A DNA stretch of 64,000 nt from Agreia sp. Leaf210 (GTDB taxonomy: Bacteria; Actinomycetota; Actinomycetes; Actinomycetales; Microbacteriaceae): the NCBI RefSeq assembly GCF_001421485.1, contig NZ_LMKK01000003.1, positions 62,001 through 126,000 on the forward strand, read 5' to 3'. The notes beneath the pieces are model-generated. The model was not told the origin of the DNA, searched no databases, and saw only the letters and a list, made by a program, of their open reading frames with translations. Both the position numbers and the translations under genes were made by a program. Below, piece by piece: positions 34,058 to 42,877 of this stretch. The stretch's first letter is position 1. Every line of letters starts with the position of its first letter.

Positions 34058-34780
34058 ATGGCGCCCCGCATCCGAGCACCCCGATCTCTACGGGATCGCG
34101 CGGGAATCTGGCTCGGCGACTACGCCTACGCGCTGCAGGCGGAACGCCGAAGCGTCCGTTCGCGTCCCGATCCCGTTCCCTTCGAGAAGGGCAGCGAGCG
34201 AGCTGTGCTGCTCGTGCCCGGGGTCTACGAGAGATGGGAGTACCTGCTTCCCGTCGCTCAGGCGCTGAACGAGCGGGGACATCCGTGCTTCATCGTTCCC
34301 GCATTGCAGCGCAACAGCATCCCCATTCCCGAGGCGGCGCGCCTGGCGGGAGCCGTTCTGCGCGAGCGCGACCTCAGCGATGTCGTGATCGTGGCGCACA
34401 GCAAGGGGGGCTTGATCGGCAAGCATGTGCTCGCGTTCGACGATCCGGATGGGCGAGTCGCCGGGGTCGTCGCCATCGCGTCGCCGTTTCAGGGCTCTTC
34501 GCTCTCGAGGCTGCCGCTCACGAAGCCCCTGAGGGAGTTCGCTCCGGGGCGGGGGAGTATCGCGACCCTGGCTGCAGAGAAGGTGATCAACGAGCACATC
34601 GTGTCGATCTACCCCTACTACGACACCCACATCCCGAACGGTAGCGAACTCGCCGGAGCCACGAACATCGCTCTCCCTCTGACCGGTCACTTCCGGGTGC
34701 TCGCGGAGCCCCTGGTCATCGCCGAGACGGTGCGGGCGGTGGCGGCCCTTCCGCCGAGACAGACGGCAGAGCTGCCGTAG
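34058..34780 (+). CDS. Alpha/beta hydrolase, lipase-like
   Basis: The 240-residue protein has an alpha/beta-hydrolase core: AVLLVPGVYERWEYLLPVAQALNERGH near 49-75 and the nucleophile elbow VIVAHSKGG near 110-118 (Ser in AHSKG). Candidate acid and His residues lie late (LTGHFRVL near 210). It resembles triacylglycerol lipase/PGAP1-like cytosolic hydrolases. It follows the GH1 gene by 18 bp but has its own TANNNT box, so it may be outside the operon. The substrate is unknown. Confidence 0.8.
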   Translation: MAPRIRAPRSLRDRAGIWLGDYAYALQAERRSVRSRPDPVPFEKGSERAVLLVPGVYERWEYLLPVAQALNERGHPCFIVPALQRNSIPIPEAARLAGAVLRERDLSDVVIVAHSKGGLIGKHVLAFDDPDGRVAGVVAIASPFQGSSLSRLPLTKPLREFAPGRGSIATLAAEKVINEHIVSIYPYYDTHIPNGSELAGATNIALPLTGHFRVLAEPLVIAETVRAVAALPPRQTAELP

Positions 34781-34790
34781 GCCACGATCT

Positions 34791-34809
34791 CTGGGAGCTT
34801 GCTCCACAG
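34791..34809 (+). terminator. Small hairpin after the lipase-like gene
   Basis: CTGGGAG, loop CTTG, CTCCACAG forms a 7-bp stem with one bulged A, 10 bp after the stop. There is no U-run. It could end transcription before the lemA promoter. Confidence 0.35.
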
Positions 34810-34835
34810 CGAAGGGGGTCTGCTGAGTGCTGGCT

Positions 34836-34841
34836 TATAGT
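34836..34841 (+). promoter_or_regulatory. -10 box (TATAGT) for leaderless lemA
   Basis: TATAGT, close to consensus, ends 7 nt before ATG 34849. No ribosome site precedes the ATG, so a leaderless transcript is likely. Confidence 0.5.
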
Positions 34842-34848
34842 AAACGCT

Positions 34849-35415
34849 ATGGAATGGCTTATCCCGGTAATCGTCGTCGTTGTCCTCGTAGCCATCATCG
34901 GTATCTACCTGTGGGCCACGTACAACTCGCTGGTGACTCTGAAGGTGCGCGTCGATGAGGCGTGGAGCGACATCACGGTCCAGCTGAAGCGCCGCGCCGA
35001 TCTGATTCCTAACCTCATCGAGAGCGTCAAGGGATACGCGGCGCACGAGAAGGGCGTGTTCGAGTCGGTCACGGCGGCCCGCGCGGAGACGCTGCAGGCA
35101 CAGGGCCCGGTCGACGCGTCCGTCGCCGAGACCCACATGCAGAGTGCGCTCAAGAGCATCTTCGCCGTCGCCGAGGCCTACCCTCAGCTGCAGGCCAGCC
35201 AGAACTTCCTCCAGCTCCAGGCCGAGCTCGTCGACACCGAAGACAAGGTGCAGGCGTCGCGACGGTTCTACAACGGCGGGGTACGCGAGCTCAATACGAA
35301 GATCCGCGTCTTTCCGAACAACATCTTCGCCAAGAACCTCGGCTTCACCGAGCGTGACTTCTTCGAGGTGGCAGACCTCGCCGCCATCGCAGAGCCGCCG
35401 CGCGTTCAGTTCTAG
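34849..35415 (+). CDS. LemA-family membrane protein
   Basis: The 188-residue protein has an N-terminal TM helix (5-25) and the LemA helical core: YNSLVTLKVRVDEAWSDITVQLKRRADLIPNLIESVKGYAAHEKGVFESVTAARA, read in pieces over 27-83. It ends with YNGGVRELNTKIRVFPNNIFAKNLGF and an EPPRVQF-like terminus, typical of the family. LemA proteins are membrane proteins of unclear function, often encoded next to an M48 protease, as here (18 bp). Confidence 0.93.
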   Translation: MEWLIPVIVVVVLVAIIGIYLWATYNSLVTLKVRVDEAWSDITVQLKRRADLIPNLIESVKGYAAHEKGVFESVTAARAETLQAQGPVDASVAETHMQSALKSIFAVAEAYPQLQASQNFLQLQAELVDTEDKVQASRRFYNGGVRELNTKIRVFPNNIFAKNLGFTERDFFEVADLAAIAEPPRVQF

Positions 35416-35433
35416 CCGCGGGGCGAGGGCTGA

Positions 35434-36330
35434 ATGTATCGGGCGATAGCCGGGAACAAACGCAACACCGTCTTCATCATCCTCATCTTCTTGGGGATCA
35501 TCGGCGGCTTGGGTTATCTGGCCAGCGTGATCTACAACAACACCACGATCGTGATCGTCACGGTGGTCGTGGCCATCGCGTACGCGGTCTTCCAATACTT
35601 CTTCGCCAGCGGACAGGCGATATCGTCGAGCGGCGCCGTGCGGATCGAGAAGGCCGACAATCCCCGGCTCTGGCGCATCGTCGAGAATCTGTCGATCACC
35701 ACGGGAACGCCGATGCCGGCCGTGTACATCGTGCCCGATCCCGCGCCGAACGCTTTCGCTACCGGGCGTGACCCGCAGCATGCCAGCGTCGCTGCCACCA
35801 CAGGCTTGCTCGACATCATGACCGACGCCGAACTCGAGGGCGTGATGGCCCACGAGATGGGGCACGTCCGCAACTACGACATCAGGGTGTCGATGATCGT
35901 CTTCGGCCTCGTCGTGGCCGTGGGCTTCATCGCCGACATGTTCCTGCGCTTCGCCTTCTTCGGCGGAGGCCGCAACAACAACAGCAACGGGGGAGGCGGA
36001 GGCGGCAATCCCGTCGTGTTGATTCTCGGCCTGATCGCCATGCTGGTTGCCCCGCTCGTCGCCGGACTCGTTCAGGCGGCAGTGTCGCGCCAGCGGGAGT
36101 ACCTCGCCGACGCAACGGGAGCGCTGACCACGCGGCATCCGGATGCCCTGGCCAGTGCCCTCGAGAAGCTGGCGGCCTACGGGCGTCCGATGCAGAAGCA
36201 GTCATCATCGATGTCGCACATGTGGATCGCCGACCCGCTCAAGCCGGGCATGCTCACGCGCCTGTTCAGCACGCACCCTCCCATCGACGATCGCGTCGCG
36301 CGCCTCGAGAAGATCGGCGGAGAGTTCTGA
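35434..36330 (+). CDS. M48-family (HtpX-like) membrane metalloprotease
   Basis: The 298-residue protein has two N-terminal TM segments (about 12-30 and 32-55), the zinc motif HEMGH at about 140-144, and a downstream Glu ligand in REYLADATGALTTRHPDALASALEKL near 210-235. Two more TM stretches span about 155-210, interrupted by a Gly/Asn-rich loop (NNNSNGGGGGG). It ends with FSTHPPIDDRVARL. HtpX-like proteases degrade damaged membrane proteins. It is co-transcribed with lemA and convergent with the YcaQ-like gene 5 bp away. Confidence 0.92.
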   Translation: MYRAIAGNKRNTVFIILIFLGIIGGLGYLASVIYNNTTIVIVTVVVAIAYAVFQYFFASGQAISSSGAVRIEKADNPRLWRIVENLSITTGTPMPAVYIVPDPAPNAFATGRDPQHASVAATTGLLDIMTDAELEGVMAHEMGHVRNYDIRVSMIVFGLVVAVGFIADMFLRFAFFGGGRNNNSNGGGGGGNPVVLILGLIAMLVAPLVAGLVQAAVSRQREYLADATGALTTRHPDALASALEKLAAYGRPMQKQSSSMSHMWIADPLKPGMLTRLFSTHPPIDDRVARLEKIGGEF

Positions 36331-36334
36331 ACCG

Positions 36335-37549
36335 CTAGGTCGTGCTCGAGATCTCGGCGGCGAGCGCCGGTGCGAGCGTGCCTTTGGCCGAGACCTCGAT
36401 CGAGTCGAGGCCCTGCCACTGCATCGTCTGACGAAGCACGGGGGCCAGTCGTGCGGCGGTCTCGTCGGGCGCGCCATCTTCGGCCCAGGCCGCCCGCACG
36501 CGAAGCACGCCGGCCTGTCGGTCGTTCTTGAGGTCGACTCTGCCTACGACCCGGTCGTCGATCAGCACCGGCAACACGTAGTAGCCGAATACCCGCTTGG
36601 GCTCGGGGGTGTAGATCTCGATGCGGTAGTGGAAGTCGAAGAGACGCAGTGCTCTGGATCGCGCCCACACCACGGGGTCGAACGGTGAGAGGAGGGCCGC
36701 GGCGTTCATGCGACGGGGAAGGCGCGCATCGCGGTGCAGCCAGGCAGGCTTGCCCCATCCATCGATCGTGACAGGAACGAGCTCGCCCGCCTCTTCGAGC
36801 TCGCGAATCGCGGGAACCGCGTCGACGGCCTTCAGGCGGAAGTAGTCGGCGATGTCGTCAGCCGTGCCGACGCCGTGGGCGCGGGCCGAGATGGAGACGA
36901 GGCGACGCATGGCTTCGTCGCGGGGAACGTGCAGCTCACGCACGGAGGCGGGGAGCACCTGCTCGGGCAGGGCGTAGACGCGCTCGAAGCGCGTTCGCCC
37001 GGCACTGACGACGTCGCCCCAACGGAACAGGGTCTCGAGCCCGCGCTTGACGTCGGACCACCCCCACCAGGAGCCGCTTCTGGTGTTCGACTCGTGCTCG
37101 ATCTCGCTCGCGCGCATCGGGCCCTTTGCAGCCAATTCGGCGAGCAGCCACTCGGTCATAGACCTGTTCGCGGCGAACCACGAGTCGGCTCCGGTCTCGG
37201 CGCGGTCGCGATACTCCTGCTGCCGCCAGCGCAGCAGCGGAAGTGTGTCGACGGGAATGAACGACGCCTCGTGCGCCCAGTATTCAGTGATACGGGGCGA
37301 ATAGGTGACGCGGTCGAGCTGCGCCTTGTCGTAGCTGCCGAGCCGGGCGAAGACGGGAAGGTAGTGGCTGCGCTCGAAGACGTTGACCGAGTCGATCTGC
37401 AGCAGCCCCAGCCGATCGATCAGGGCACCGAACTGGCGCACCCCGGGAACGACGCTCGTGGGTGGACGCCCGAAGCCCTGCGCGGCCAGCGCGACGCGAC
37501 GGGCGAGAGCGGGAGACAGCGACTGAGCCATGTTCTCGAGAGTACTCAT
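36335..37549 (-). CDS. YcaQ-like winged-helix DNA glycosylase family protein
   Basis: The roughly 404-residue protein shows the HTH_42/YcaQ pattern: ALARRVALAAQGFG near 11-24, LGLLQIDSVNVFERSHYLPVFARLG near 44-68, and EYWAHEASFIPVD near 85. LLSPFDPVVWARSRALRLFDFHYRIEIYTPEPKRVFGYYVLPVLIDDRVVGRVDLK lies near 290-345. Escherichia coli YcaQ and Streptomyces AlkZ excise interstrand cross-links; a similar repair role is plausible. ATG 37549 or 37531 could be the start. The gene stands alone between convergent and divergent neighbours. Confidence 0.85.
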   Translation of the reverse strand: MSTLENMAQSLSPALARRVALAAQGFGRPPTSVVPGVRQFGALIDRLGLLQIDSVNVFERSHYLPVFARLGSYDKAQLDRVTYSPRITEYWAHEASFIPVDTLPLLRWRQQEYRDRAETGADSWFAANRSMTEWLLAELAAKGPMRASEIEHESNTRSGSWWGWSDVKRGLETLFRWGDVVSAGRTRFERVYALPEQVLPASVRELHVPRDEAMRRLVSISARAHGVGTADDIADYFRLKAVDAVPAIRELEEAGELVPVTIDGWGKPAWLHRDARLPRRMNAAALLSPFDPVVWARSRALRLFDFHYRIEIYTPEPKRVFGYYVLPVLIDDRVVGRVDLKNDRQAGVLRVRAAWAEDGAPDETAARLAPVLRQTMQWQGLDSIEVSAKGTLAPALAAEISSTT

Positions 37550-37686
37550 GCACCTACGACATCGAGACATGCGCCGTTCACCTCGGCGATACCGGGCGGT
37601 CGCATCCTCGTCGCGCGACCCCCATAGCGTCGGCACGTCGGCACCACAGCCCCGCCCGGCACCCGCCCGATCCACCTGGAGGACTC

Positions 37687-38823
37687 TTGCTTTCCACCCG
37701 CACAGCCATCGCCGGCATCGCCGCAGCGATCGCCCTCACGCTTACTCTCAGCTCGTGCGCGAGCACCTCGGCCGATGCCTCCGCAGACGGCGGAGTCGAC
37801 GCGGCCACCGCCACCAGCGTCTCTGCATTCGGAGACCTCGCCGGTCTCGAGAAGGCGGCGAAAGCCGAAGGTGCGCTCAACGTGATCGCCCTCCCGCGGG
37901 ACTGGGCCAACTATGGTGCCGTGCTCGATGCGTTCACCGAGAAGTACCCCGAGATCACCATCACCGAGGCGTCGCCTGACGCATCGAGCGCCGAGGAGAT
38001 CCAGGCGGCCGACAACCTCAAGGGACAGGACACCGCTCCCGACGTCTTCGACGTGGGCGCCGCCGTCGCGCTGGCGAACACGAAGAAGTTCGCTCCGTAT
38101 CAGGTCGCGACCTGGGCCGACATCCCGGATGCGCTGAAGGAGCAGTCGGGCCTGTGGGTCGGCGACTACGGCGGATACATGGCCGTCGGCTACGACCCCG
38201 ACGCGGTTCCCGCGCCGAAGAGCCTCGACGATCTGCTCGGCGACGAGTACAAGGGCAAGGTCGCGATCAACGGCGACCCGACGCAGGCGGGGGCGGCCTT
38301 CGCCGCCGTCGGCATGGCATCCGTTCAGAGCGGCGGATCGACCGCCGATTTCCAGCCCGGAATCGACTTCTTCTCGAAGCTGAACAAGGCCGGCAACTTC
38401 GTGAAGATCGACCCCACCCCCGCCACGATCGCCTCGGGCGAGACGCCCGTCGTCTTCGACTGGGACTACCTGAACGTGGGCTACGGCAAGAAGCTCGACG
38501 GTCAGCGCAAGTGGGAGGTCGTCGTCCTTCCCGGCATGGGCTACGCCGGGTACTACAACCAGGCCATCAGTGCCGACGCTCCGCACCCGGCCGCCGCTCG
38601 TCTGTGGCAGGAGTTCCTCTACAGCGACGAGGCCCAGAACCTGTGGCTCGCAGGTGGCGCCCGCCCGGCGCGCGCCGAGGCGATGGAGGCGGCCGGAACG
38701 ATCGACAAGGAACTCTTCGGCGCCCTGCCGGAGACGCCCGACGAGACCGTAGTTCCGACGGCGAAGGAGTCCGAAGACGCTGCCGCCCTGCTCGGCAGCA
38801 ACTGGGCCGCGGCCGTCCAGTAA
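37687..38823 (+). CDS. ABC transporter substrate-binding lipoprotein
   Basis: The 378-residue precursor has a signal sequence with lipobox LSSC (Cys24), a Ser/Ala-rich linker, and a periplasmic-binding fold of the Fe3+/spermidine/2-aminoethylphosphonate class (GALNVIALPRDWANYGAVLDAFTEKYPEI; DVFDVGAAVALANTKKFAPY; PVVFDWDYLNVGYG). It starts at TTG 37687, four bases after GGAGG. It is followed by two permeases and an ATPase (SBP-TM-TM-ATPase order). The substrate is not identifiable, and no thiamine riboswitch motif is seen in the 137-bp upstream gap. Confidence 0.88.
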   Translation: MLSTRTAIAGIAAAIALTLTLSSCASTSADASADGGVDAATATSVSAFGDLAGLEKAAKAEGALNVIALPRDWANYGAVLDAFTEKYPEITITEASPDASSAEEIQAADNLKGQDTAPDVFDVGAAVALANTKKFAPYQVATWADIPDALKEQSGLWVGDYGGYMAVGYDPDAVPAPKSLDDLLGDEYKGKVAINGDPTQAGAAFAAVGMASVQSGGSTADFQPGIDFFSKLNKAGNFVKIDPTPATIASGETPVVFDWDYLNVGYGKKLDGQRKWEVVVLPGMGYAGYYNQAISADAPHPAAARLWQEFLYSDEAQNLWLAGGARPARAEAMEAAGTIDKELFGALPETPDETVVPTAKESEDAAALLGSNWAAAVQ

Positions 38824-38843
38824 CGAAGAGAGAGACACAACTG

Positions 38844-39785
38844 ATGGCTGACACCCTCGTGTCGGTCGTCGCTCCCCTCGAGGGCGTCGAACCTGCAGCA
38901 GTGCAGGCTCGGCGCCCCGAGTCGTCGCGACGGGCGGCCTTCACCGTGCCGAGTTTTCTCGGCCTCGTTCCCTTCGCGGCGTACATCCTCCTCTTCCTCG
39001 GGTTGCCCACCGCCATAGCGCTGTTCACCGGTTTCCTCGATGGCACGGGTTCGTTCTCGCTCACCAACATCGAGGCGCTTGCCGACCCCCTGATTCTCAG
39101 CACCTTCGGCAACTCCATCGGGCTCTCGGCGCTCACCGCCGTGATCGGGTCGGTGGTCGGTGCCGCCTGCTGTTACGCGCTGATCGGCACGAACCCCACC
39201 GGGATGCTGCGCTCGGTCGTCGACTCGGCGAGCGGAGTCCTCGCCCAATTCGGCGGCGTGATGCTGGCCTTCGCGTTCGTCGCGACCATCGGCATCCAGG
39301 GCATGGTCACCGTCTACCTGCGTGACTCGCTCGGCATCGACATCTTCGCCGACGGCGTGTGGCTGTACGAGCTGCCCGGCCTCATCCTGCCGTACATCTA
39401 CTTCCAGGTTCCCCTGATGATCATCACATTCCTTCCGGCGCTCGAGGGCCTGAAGCCCCAGTGGGCCGAGGCGAACGCGAGCCTGGGCGGATCGCGGGCG
39501 ACGTACTGGTGGCGCATCGGCATCCCCGTGCTCACTCCGTCATTCCTCGGCTGCCTGCTGCTGCTGTTCGCGAACGCCTTCTCGTCGTTCGCGACCGCCG
39601 CCGCGCTCACGAGTCAGGGGTCGCAGATCGTTCCCCTGCAGATCCGCTCAGCTCTCACGAGCGAGACGGTGCTGGGCCGAGAGAATCTCGCCGGCGCCCT
39701 CGCCCTCGGAATGATCGTCGTGATGGTCATCGTCATGACGCTCTACTCGCTGCTGATGAAGCGGTCGGCGAAGTGGCAGCGATGA
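38844..39785 (+). CDS. ABC transporter permease 1
   Basis: The 313-residue protein has six hydrophobic segments (first near 33-55) and the inner-membrane EAA motif region EANASLGGSRATYWWRIGIPVLTPS near 210-235, which contacts the ATPase. It begins 20 bp after the binding-protein gene with GAGAGAG upstream and overlaps the second permease by 4 nt (ATGA). It is one of two unlike permeases, as in PotB/PotC- or FbpB-type importers. Confidence 0.9.
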   Translation: MADTLVSVVAPLEGVEPAAVQARRPESSRRAAFTVPSFLGLVPFAAYILLFLGLPTAIALFTGFLDGTGSFSLTNIEALADPLILSTFGNSIGLSALTAVIGSVVGAACCYALIGTNPTGMLRSVVDSASGVLAQFGGVMLAFAFVATIGIQGMVTVYLRDSLGIDIFADGVWLYELPGLILPYIYFQVPLMIITFLPALEGLKPQWAEANASLGGSRATYWWRIGIPVLTPSFLGCLLLLFANAFSSFATAAALTSQGSQIVPLQIRSALTSETVLGRENLAGALALGMIVVMVIVMTLYSLLMKRSAKWQR

Positions 39786-40651
39786 GCGGCCAGGCGAAGG
39801 CGTTCCGACCCGAACCCGGCGCGCTCACCCGCTGGCTGATCCTCGGCGTCGTCGGGCTCGTCTTCCTCGTGCCCATCGTGGCCATGGGAGAGTTCACGCT
39901 GCGTCGCGGGCTCGAGGGCGGCTACGACTTCAGCCGGTGGATCGCGGTCTTCTCCGGAGGGCTGACGGGGGAGTACAAGGGAGTGCTCACCGCGCTCGGC
40001 AACTCCGTGGTGCTGGCGATCGTCACCGTCGCGGTCATGCTCGTCATCCTCGTGCCCACCATGATCCTCGTGCAGTTGCGCTTCCCGTATCTGCGTCGCG
40101 CGATGGAGTTCCTCTGCCTGCTGCCCATCACCATTCCCGCCATCGTGCTCGTCGTGGGTCTCGCTCCCGTCTACTCCGTCGTGGCGAAGATGTTCGGCAG
40201 CGGTGTGTGGACCCTCTCGTTCGCCTACGGAATCATCGTTCTTCCGTTCGCCTACCGAGCGATCCAGGCCAACCTGGCCGCCATCGACGTGATCACCCTC
40301 AGCGAGGCGGCGCGTTCCCTGGGTGCCGGGTGGCCGACCGTGCTTCTGCGCGTGCTGTTGCCGAACCTGCGCCGCGGCATCCTCTCGGCGTCGTTCATCT
40401 CGGTCGCCGTCGTGCTGGGCGAATACACGATCGCGGCCCTTCTGAACCGGGTCAATCTGCAGACGGCGCTCGTGATCGTGTCGAAGTCGGATCCCTTCGT
40501 CGCCGTCATCTTCGCTCTGATCGCCCTGGTCTTCGCCTTCGTCCTGCTGCTCGCGATCGGCCGGATCGGCGCACCCCGCCGTCGCCGTCGCGAGCCGGCC
40601 GCATCCATCACCGCACCCGCCGCAGTCACCCCGACCGGAGCATCCTCATGA
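39782..40651 (+). CDS. ABC transporter permease 2
   Basis: The 289-residue permease has six TM segments and the EAA-loop SEAARSLGAGWPTVLLRVLLPNLRRGI near 175-202. The C-terminus is an Arg-rich then Ala/Pro/Thr tail. It is coupled by ATGA at both ends, to permease 1 and to the ATPase gene. Confidence 0.9.
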   Translation: MSGQAKAFRPEPGALTRWLILGVVGLVFLVPIVAMGEFTLRRGLEGGYDFSRWIAVFSGGLTGEYKGVLTALGNSVVLAIVTVAVMLVILVPTMILVQLRFPYLRRAMEFLCLLPITIPAIVLVVGLAPVYSVVAKMFGSGVWTLSFAYGIIVLPFAYRAIQANLAAIDVITLSEAARSLGAGWPTVLLRVLLPNLRRGILSASFISVAVVLGEYTIAALLNRVNLQTALVIVSKSDPFVAVIFALIALVFAFVLLLAIGRIGAPRRRRREPAASITAPAAVTPTGASS

Positions 40652-41736
40652 GCCTCGCCACCCGTTCCGCCGCACGAACCCAACCGAAGACGCGCGGGGC
40701 CGGCGCAACCGTAGAGTTCCGTTCCATCGTCAAGGAGTTTCCCGGGCACCGAGCCCTCGACGGCGTCGACCTCACCCTGCAGCCCGGCGAGTTCGTCGCG
40801 CTCCTCGGCCCGAGCGGCTGCGGCAAGACCACGGCCTTGCGGGTGCTCGCCGGTCTCGAAGACGCCACGGGCGGCAGCATCACCATCGACGGCGACGACG
40901 TGTCGGGTCTGCCGGCCAACAGGCGCGACATCGGAATGGTGTTCCAGTCCTACTCCCTGTTCCCGCACCTGACCGTGCTGTCGAACGTCGAATTCGGCTT
41001 GCGCATGCGCAAAGTCGAGAAGGGCGAGCGGCGAACGCGGGCGCTGGAGGCCCTCGAAATGGTCGGCCTGGGAGCGCACGCCGAGCGCTACGCGCATCAG
41101 CTCTCCGGTGGCCAGCAGCAGCGGGTGGCTCTCGCCAGGGCGCTCGTCACCGAACCGCGCGTGCTGCTGCTCGACGAGCCGCTGTCGGCCCTCGACGCCC
41201 GCGTTCGGGTGCAGTTGCGCGACGAGATCCGGCGCATCCAGATCGATCTCGGAATCACCACGCTGTTCGTGACGCACGATCAGGAGGAGGCCCTCGCCGT
41301 GGCCGATCGGGTCGCCGTGATGCGGGCGGGCACGATCGAGCAGATCGGTGCGCCCGAAGAGCTGTACACGCGTGCCAAGACGTCGTTCGTCGCGGAGTTC
41401 GTCGGGCTCAGCAACCGGCTCGACGGGGTGATCGAGACGCCCGGAGTCGTCACCGTCGAGGGTGTCGTCCTTCCGCTCATCGACCAGGCGGCCCCGATCG
41501 GAGCGGTCTCTGCCTATGTGCGCCCAGAAGACGTGGTCTTCGCGTCGGAGGGCATCTCCGCGGAGGTGGTCTCGAGCAGTTTCCTCGGCAGCTTCCGTCG
41601 CAGCACGGTGCGCCTGGCCTCGGGCGCGCTCGTGCGCGTTCAACACGGAGCCACGTCTCCCGTAGCGGTCGGCGACAGGGTCTTTCTCACCTTCACGGGG
41701 GCACCCGTGGCGGTGAAGGCGGCCGACGCGTCATAA
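40648..41736 (+). CDS. ABC transporter ATPase with TOBE domain
   Basis: The 362-residue ATPase has Walker A GPSGCGKTT near 54-62, Q-loop QSYSLFPHL, signature LSGGQQQRVALARAL near 152-166, Walker B VLLLDEPLSALD near 173-184 and the H-loop THDQEEA. The C-terminal 110 residues are a TOBE-type regulatory domain (YVRPEDVVFA). It belongs to the CUT1/spermidine/iron import class and is ATGA-coupled to permease 2, the last gene of the importer operon. Confidence 0.92.
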   Translation: MSLATRSAARTQPKTRGAGATVEFRSIVKEFPGHRALDGVDLTLQPGEFVALLGPSGCGKTTALRVLAGLEDATGGSITIDGDDVSGLPANRRDIGMVFQSYSLFPHLTVLSNVEFGLRMRKVEKGERRTRALEALEMVGLGAHAERYAHQLSGGQQQRVALARALVTEPRVLLLDEPLSALDARVRVQLRDEIRRIQIDLGITTLFVTHDQEEALAVADRVAVMRAGTIEQIGAPEELYTRAKTSFVAEFVGLSNRLDGVIETPGVVTVEGVVLPLIDQAAPIGAVSAYVRPEDVVFASEGISAEVVSSSFLGSFRRSTVRLASGALVRVQHGATSPVAVGDRVFLTFTGAPVAVKAADAS

Positions 41737-41761
41737 CGAATTCTCCTCAGGTCTGCGCGCC

Positions 41762-41767
41762 TAGAAT
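41762..41767 (+). promoter_or_regulatory. -10 box (TAGAAT) before the AI-2E family gene
   Basis: TAGAAT ends 6 nt before ATG 41774. GAGG between them could also act as a ribosome site, but the spacing is too short; leaderless translation is favoured. Confidence 0.45.
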
Positions 41768-41773
41768 GAGGAC

Positions 41774-42877
41774 ATGTCTGAGCCTGACGTGAATGACGCT
41801 GCGGTTCCCCCGGGACTCCGCATAGCGGGAGCGTGGTCGTGGCGCCTGCTGGCGATCGCCGGTGCACTGGCCGTGTTCTTCTTCCTGGTGTCGTATCTCC
41901 GACTCCTCGTCATTCCCCTTCTGGTCGCAACTCTGCTCTCGGCGCTCCTGGTTCCGCTGAAGAACTGGCTCGTCGCGCACCGGTGGCCGAAGTGGCTCGC
42001 CATCACGGTGGCCGAGCTGGGCACACTCGTGATCGTCGCGGCGCTCATCTATCTGGTCGTCGCCCAGGTGCGGGCCGGTTTCGGCGATCTGCGCGACCAG
42101 ACGGTCGCGAGCGTCCACGACCTCCGTGACTGGCTCACCCAGCCCCCGTTCAACGTGTCCGACAGCGACCTCACGGGCTACATCAACCAGGCGATGTCGT
42201 TCCTGCAGGCCGACTCGTCGGCGCTGCTCTCCGGAGCGGTATCGGTCGGTTCGACCGTGACCGAGCTGTTCGCCGGCGTTCTCCTGACTCTGTTCTCCAC
42301 CCTCTTCATCTTGATCGACGGCAAGGGCATCTGGGCGTGGATCGTGCGCATCTTCCCGCGCCGCGCTCGCACGGCCCTCGACGGGGCAGGCAAAGCCGGA
42401 TGGCTGACGCTGCAGAACTTCATCAAGGTGCAGATCCTCGTGGCCACGATCGATGCCATCGGCATCGGTGCGGGAGCCGCGATCCTTCAGCTGCCCCTGG
42501 CCATTCCCATCGCTGTGCTGGTCTTCCTGGGGTCGTTCATCCCCGTGATCGGTGCCGTCGCGACGGGAGCACTCGCGGTCTTCATCGCCCTCGTCTACAA
42601 CGGCTGGGTCGTCGCGCTCATCATGCTCGGCATCGTTCTGCTCGTGCAGCAGATCGAGGGCCACGTTCTGCAGCCCCTGGTCATGGGAACCGCCGTCAAG
42701 GTTCACCCCCTGGCCGTGGTGCTCGCCGTTGCGGGCGGATCCGTTGTAGCCGGAATACCCGGCGCTCTGTTCGCTGTTCCGATCGTCGCCGTGCTCAACG
42801 TGATGATCGGCTACATCGCCCGAGGCGACTGGCGGCAACCCTCTCTCCCGACATCGAAAGACACCGTTCTCGAATGA
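41774..42877 (+). CDS. AI-2E (YdiK/PerM) family transporter
   Basis: The 367-residue membrane protein has paired N-terminal TM segments (28-70), a soluble helical stretch (about 100-145) and a C-terminal cluster of TM helices with FLGSFIPVIGAVATGALAVFIAL near 253-275 and QQIEGHVLQPLVMGTAVKVHPLAVVLAVAGG near 293-322. These are the family hallmarks. Members are putative exporters; some act as Na/Li-H antiporters. The gene overlaps ilvA by 4 nt (ATGA), which is unusual enough to note. Confidence 0.92.
   Translation: MSEPDVNDAAVPPGLRIAGAWSWRLLAIAGALAVFFFLVSYLRLLVIPLLVATLLSALLVPLKNWLVAHRWPKWLAITVAELGTLVIVAALIYLVVAQVRAGFGDLRDQTVASVHDLRDWLTQPPFNVSDSDLTGYINQAMSFLQADSSALLSGAVSVGSTVTELFAGVLLTLFSTLFILIDGKGIWAWIVRIFPRRARTALDGAGKAGWLTLQNFIKVQILVATIDAIGIGAGAAILQLPLAIPIAVLVFLGSFIPVIGAVATGALAVFIALVYNGWVVALIMLGIVLLVQQIEGHVLQPLVMGTAVKVHPLAVVLAVAGGSVVAGIPGALFAVPIVAVLNVMIGYIARGDWRQPSLPTSKDTVLE

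Noticed and set aside
32597-34780. Lipase-like gene as a sixth member of the 28.2-34.0 kb operon
   Set aside because: It is 18 bp downstream but has its own TAGGAT box 7 nt before the ATG and no translational coupling, so membership is unproven.
37550-37686. Possible thiamine (TPP) riboswitch before the ABC importer
   Set aside because: No CTGAGA or ACCTGA-type TPP core can be read in this gap.
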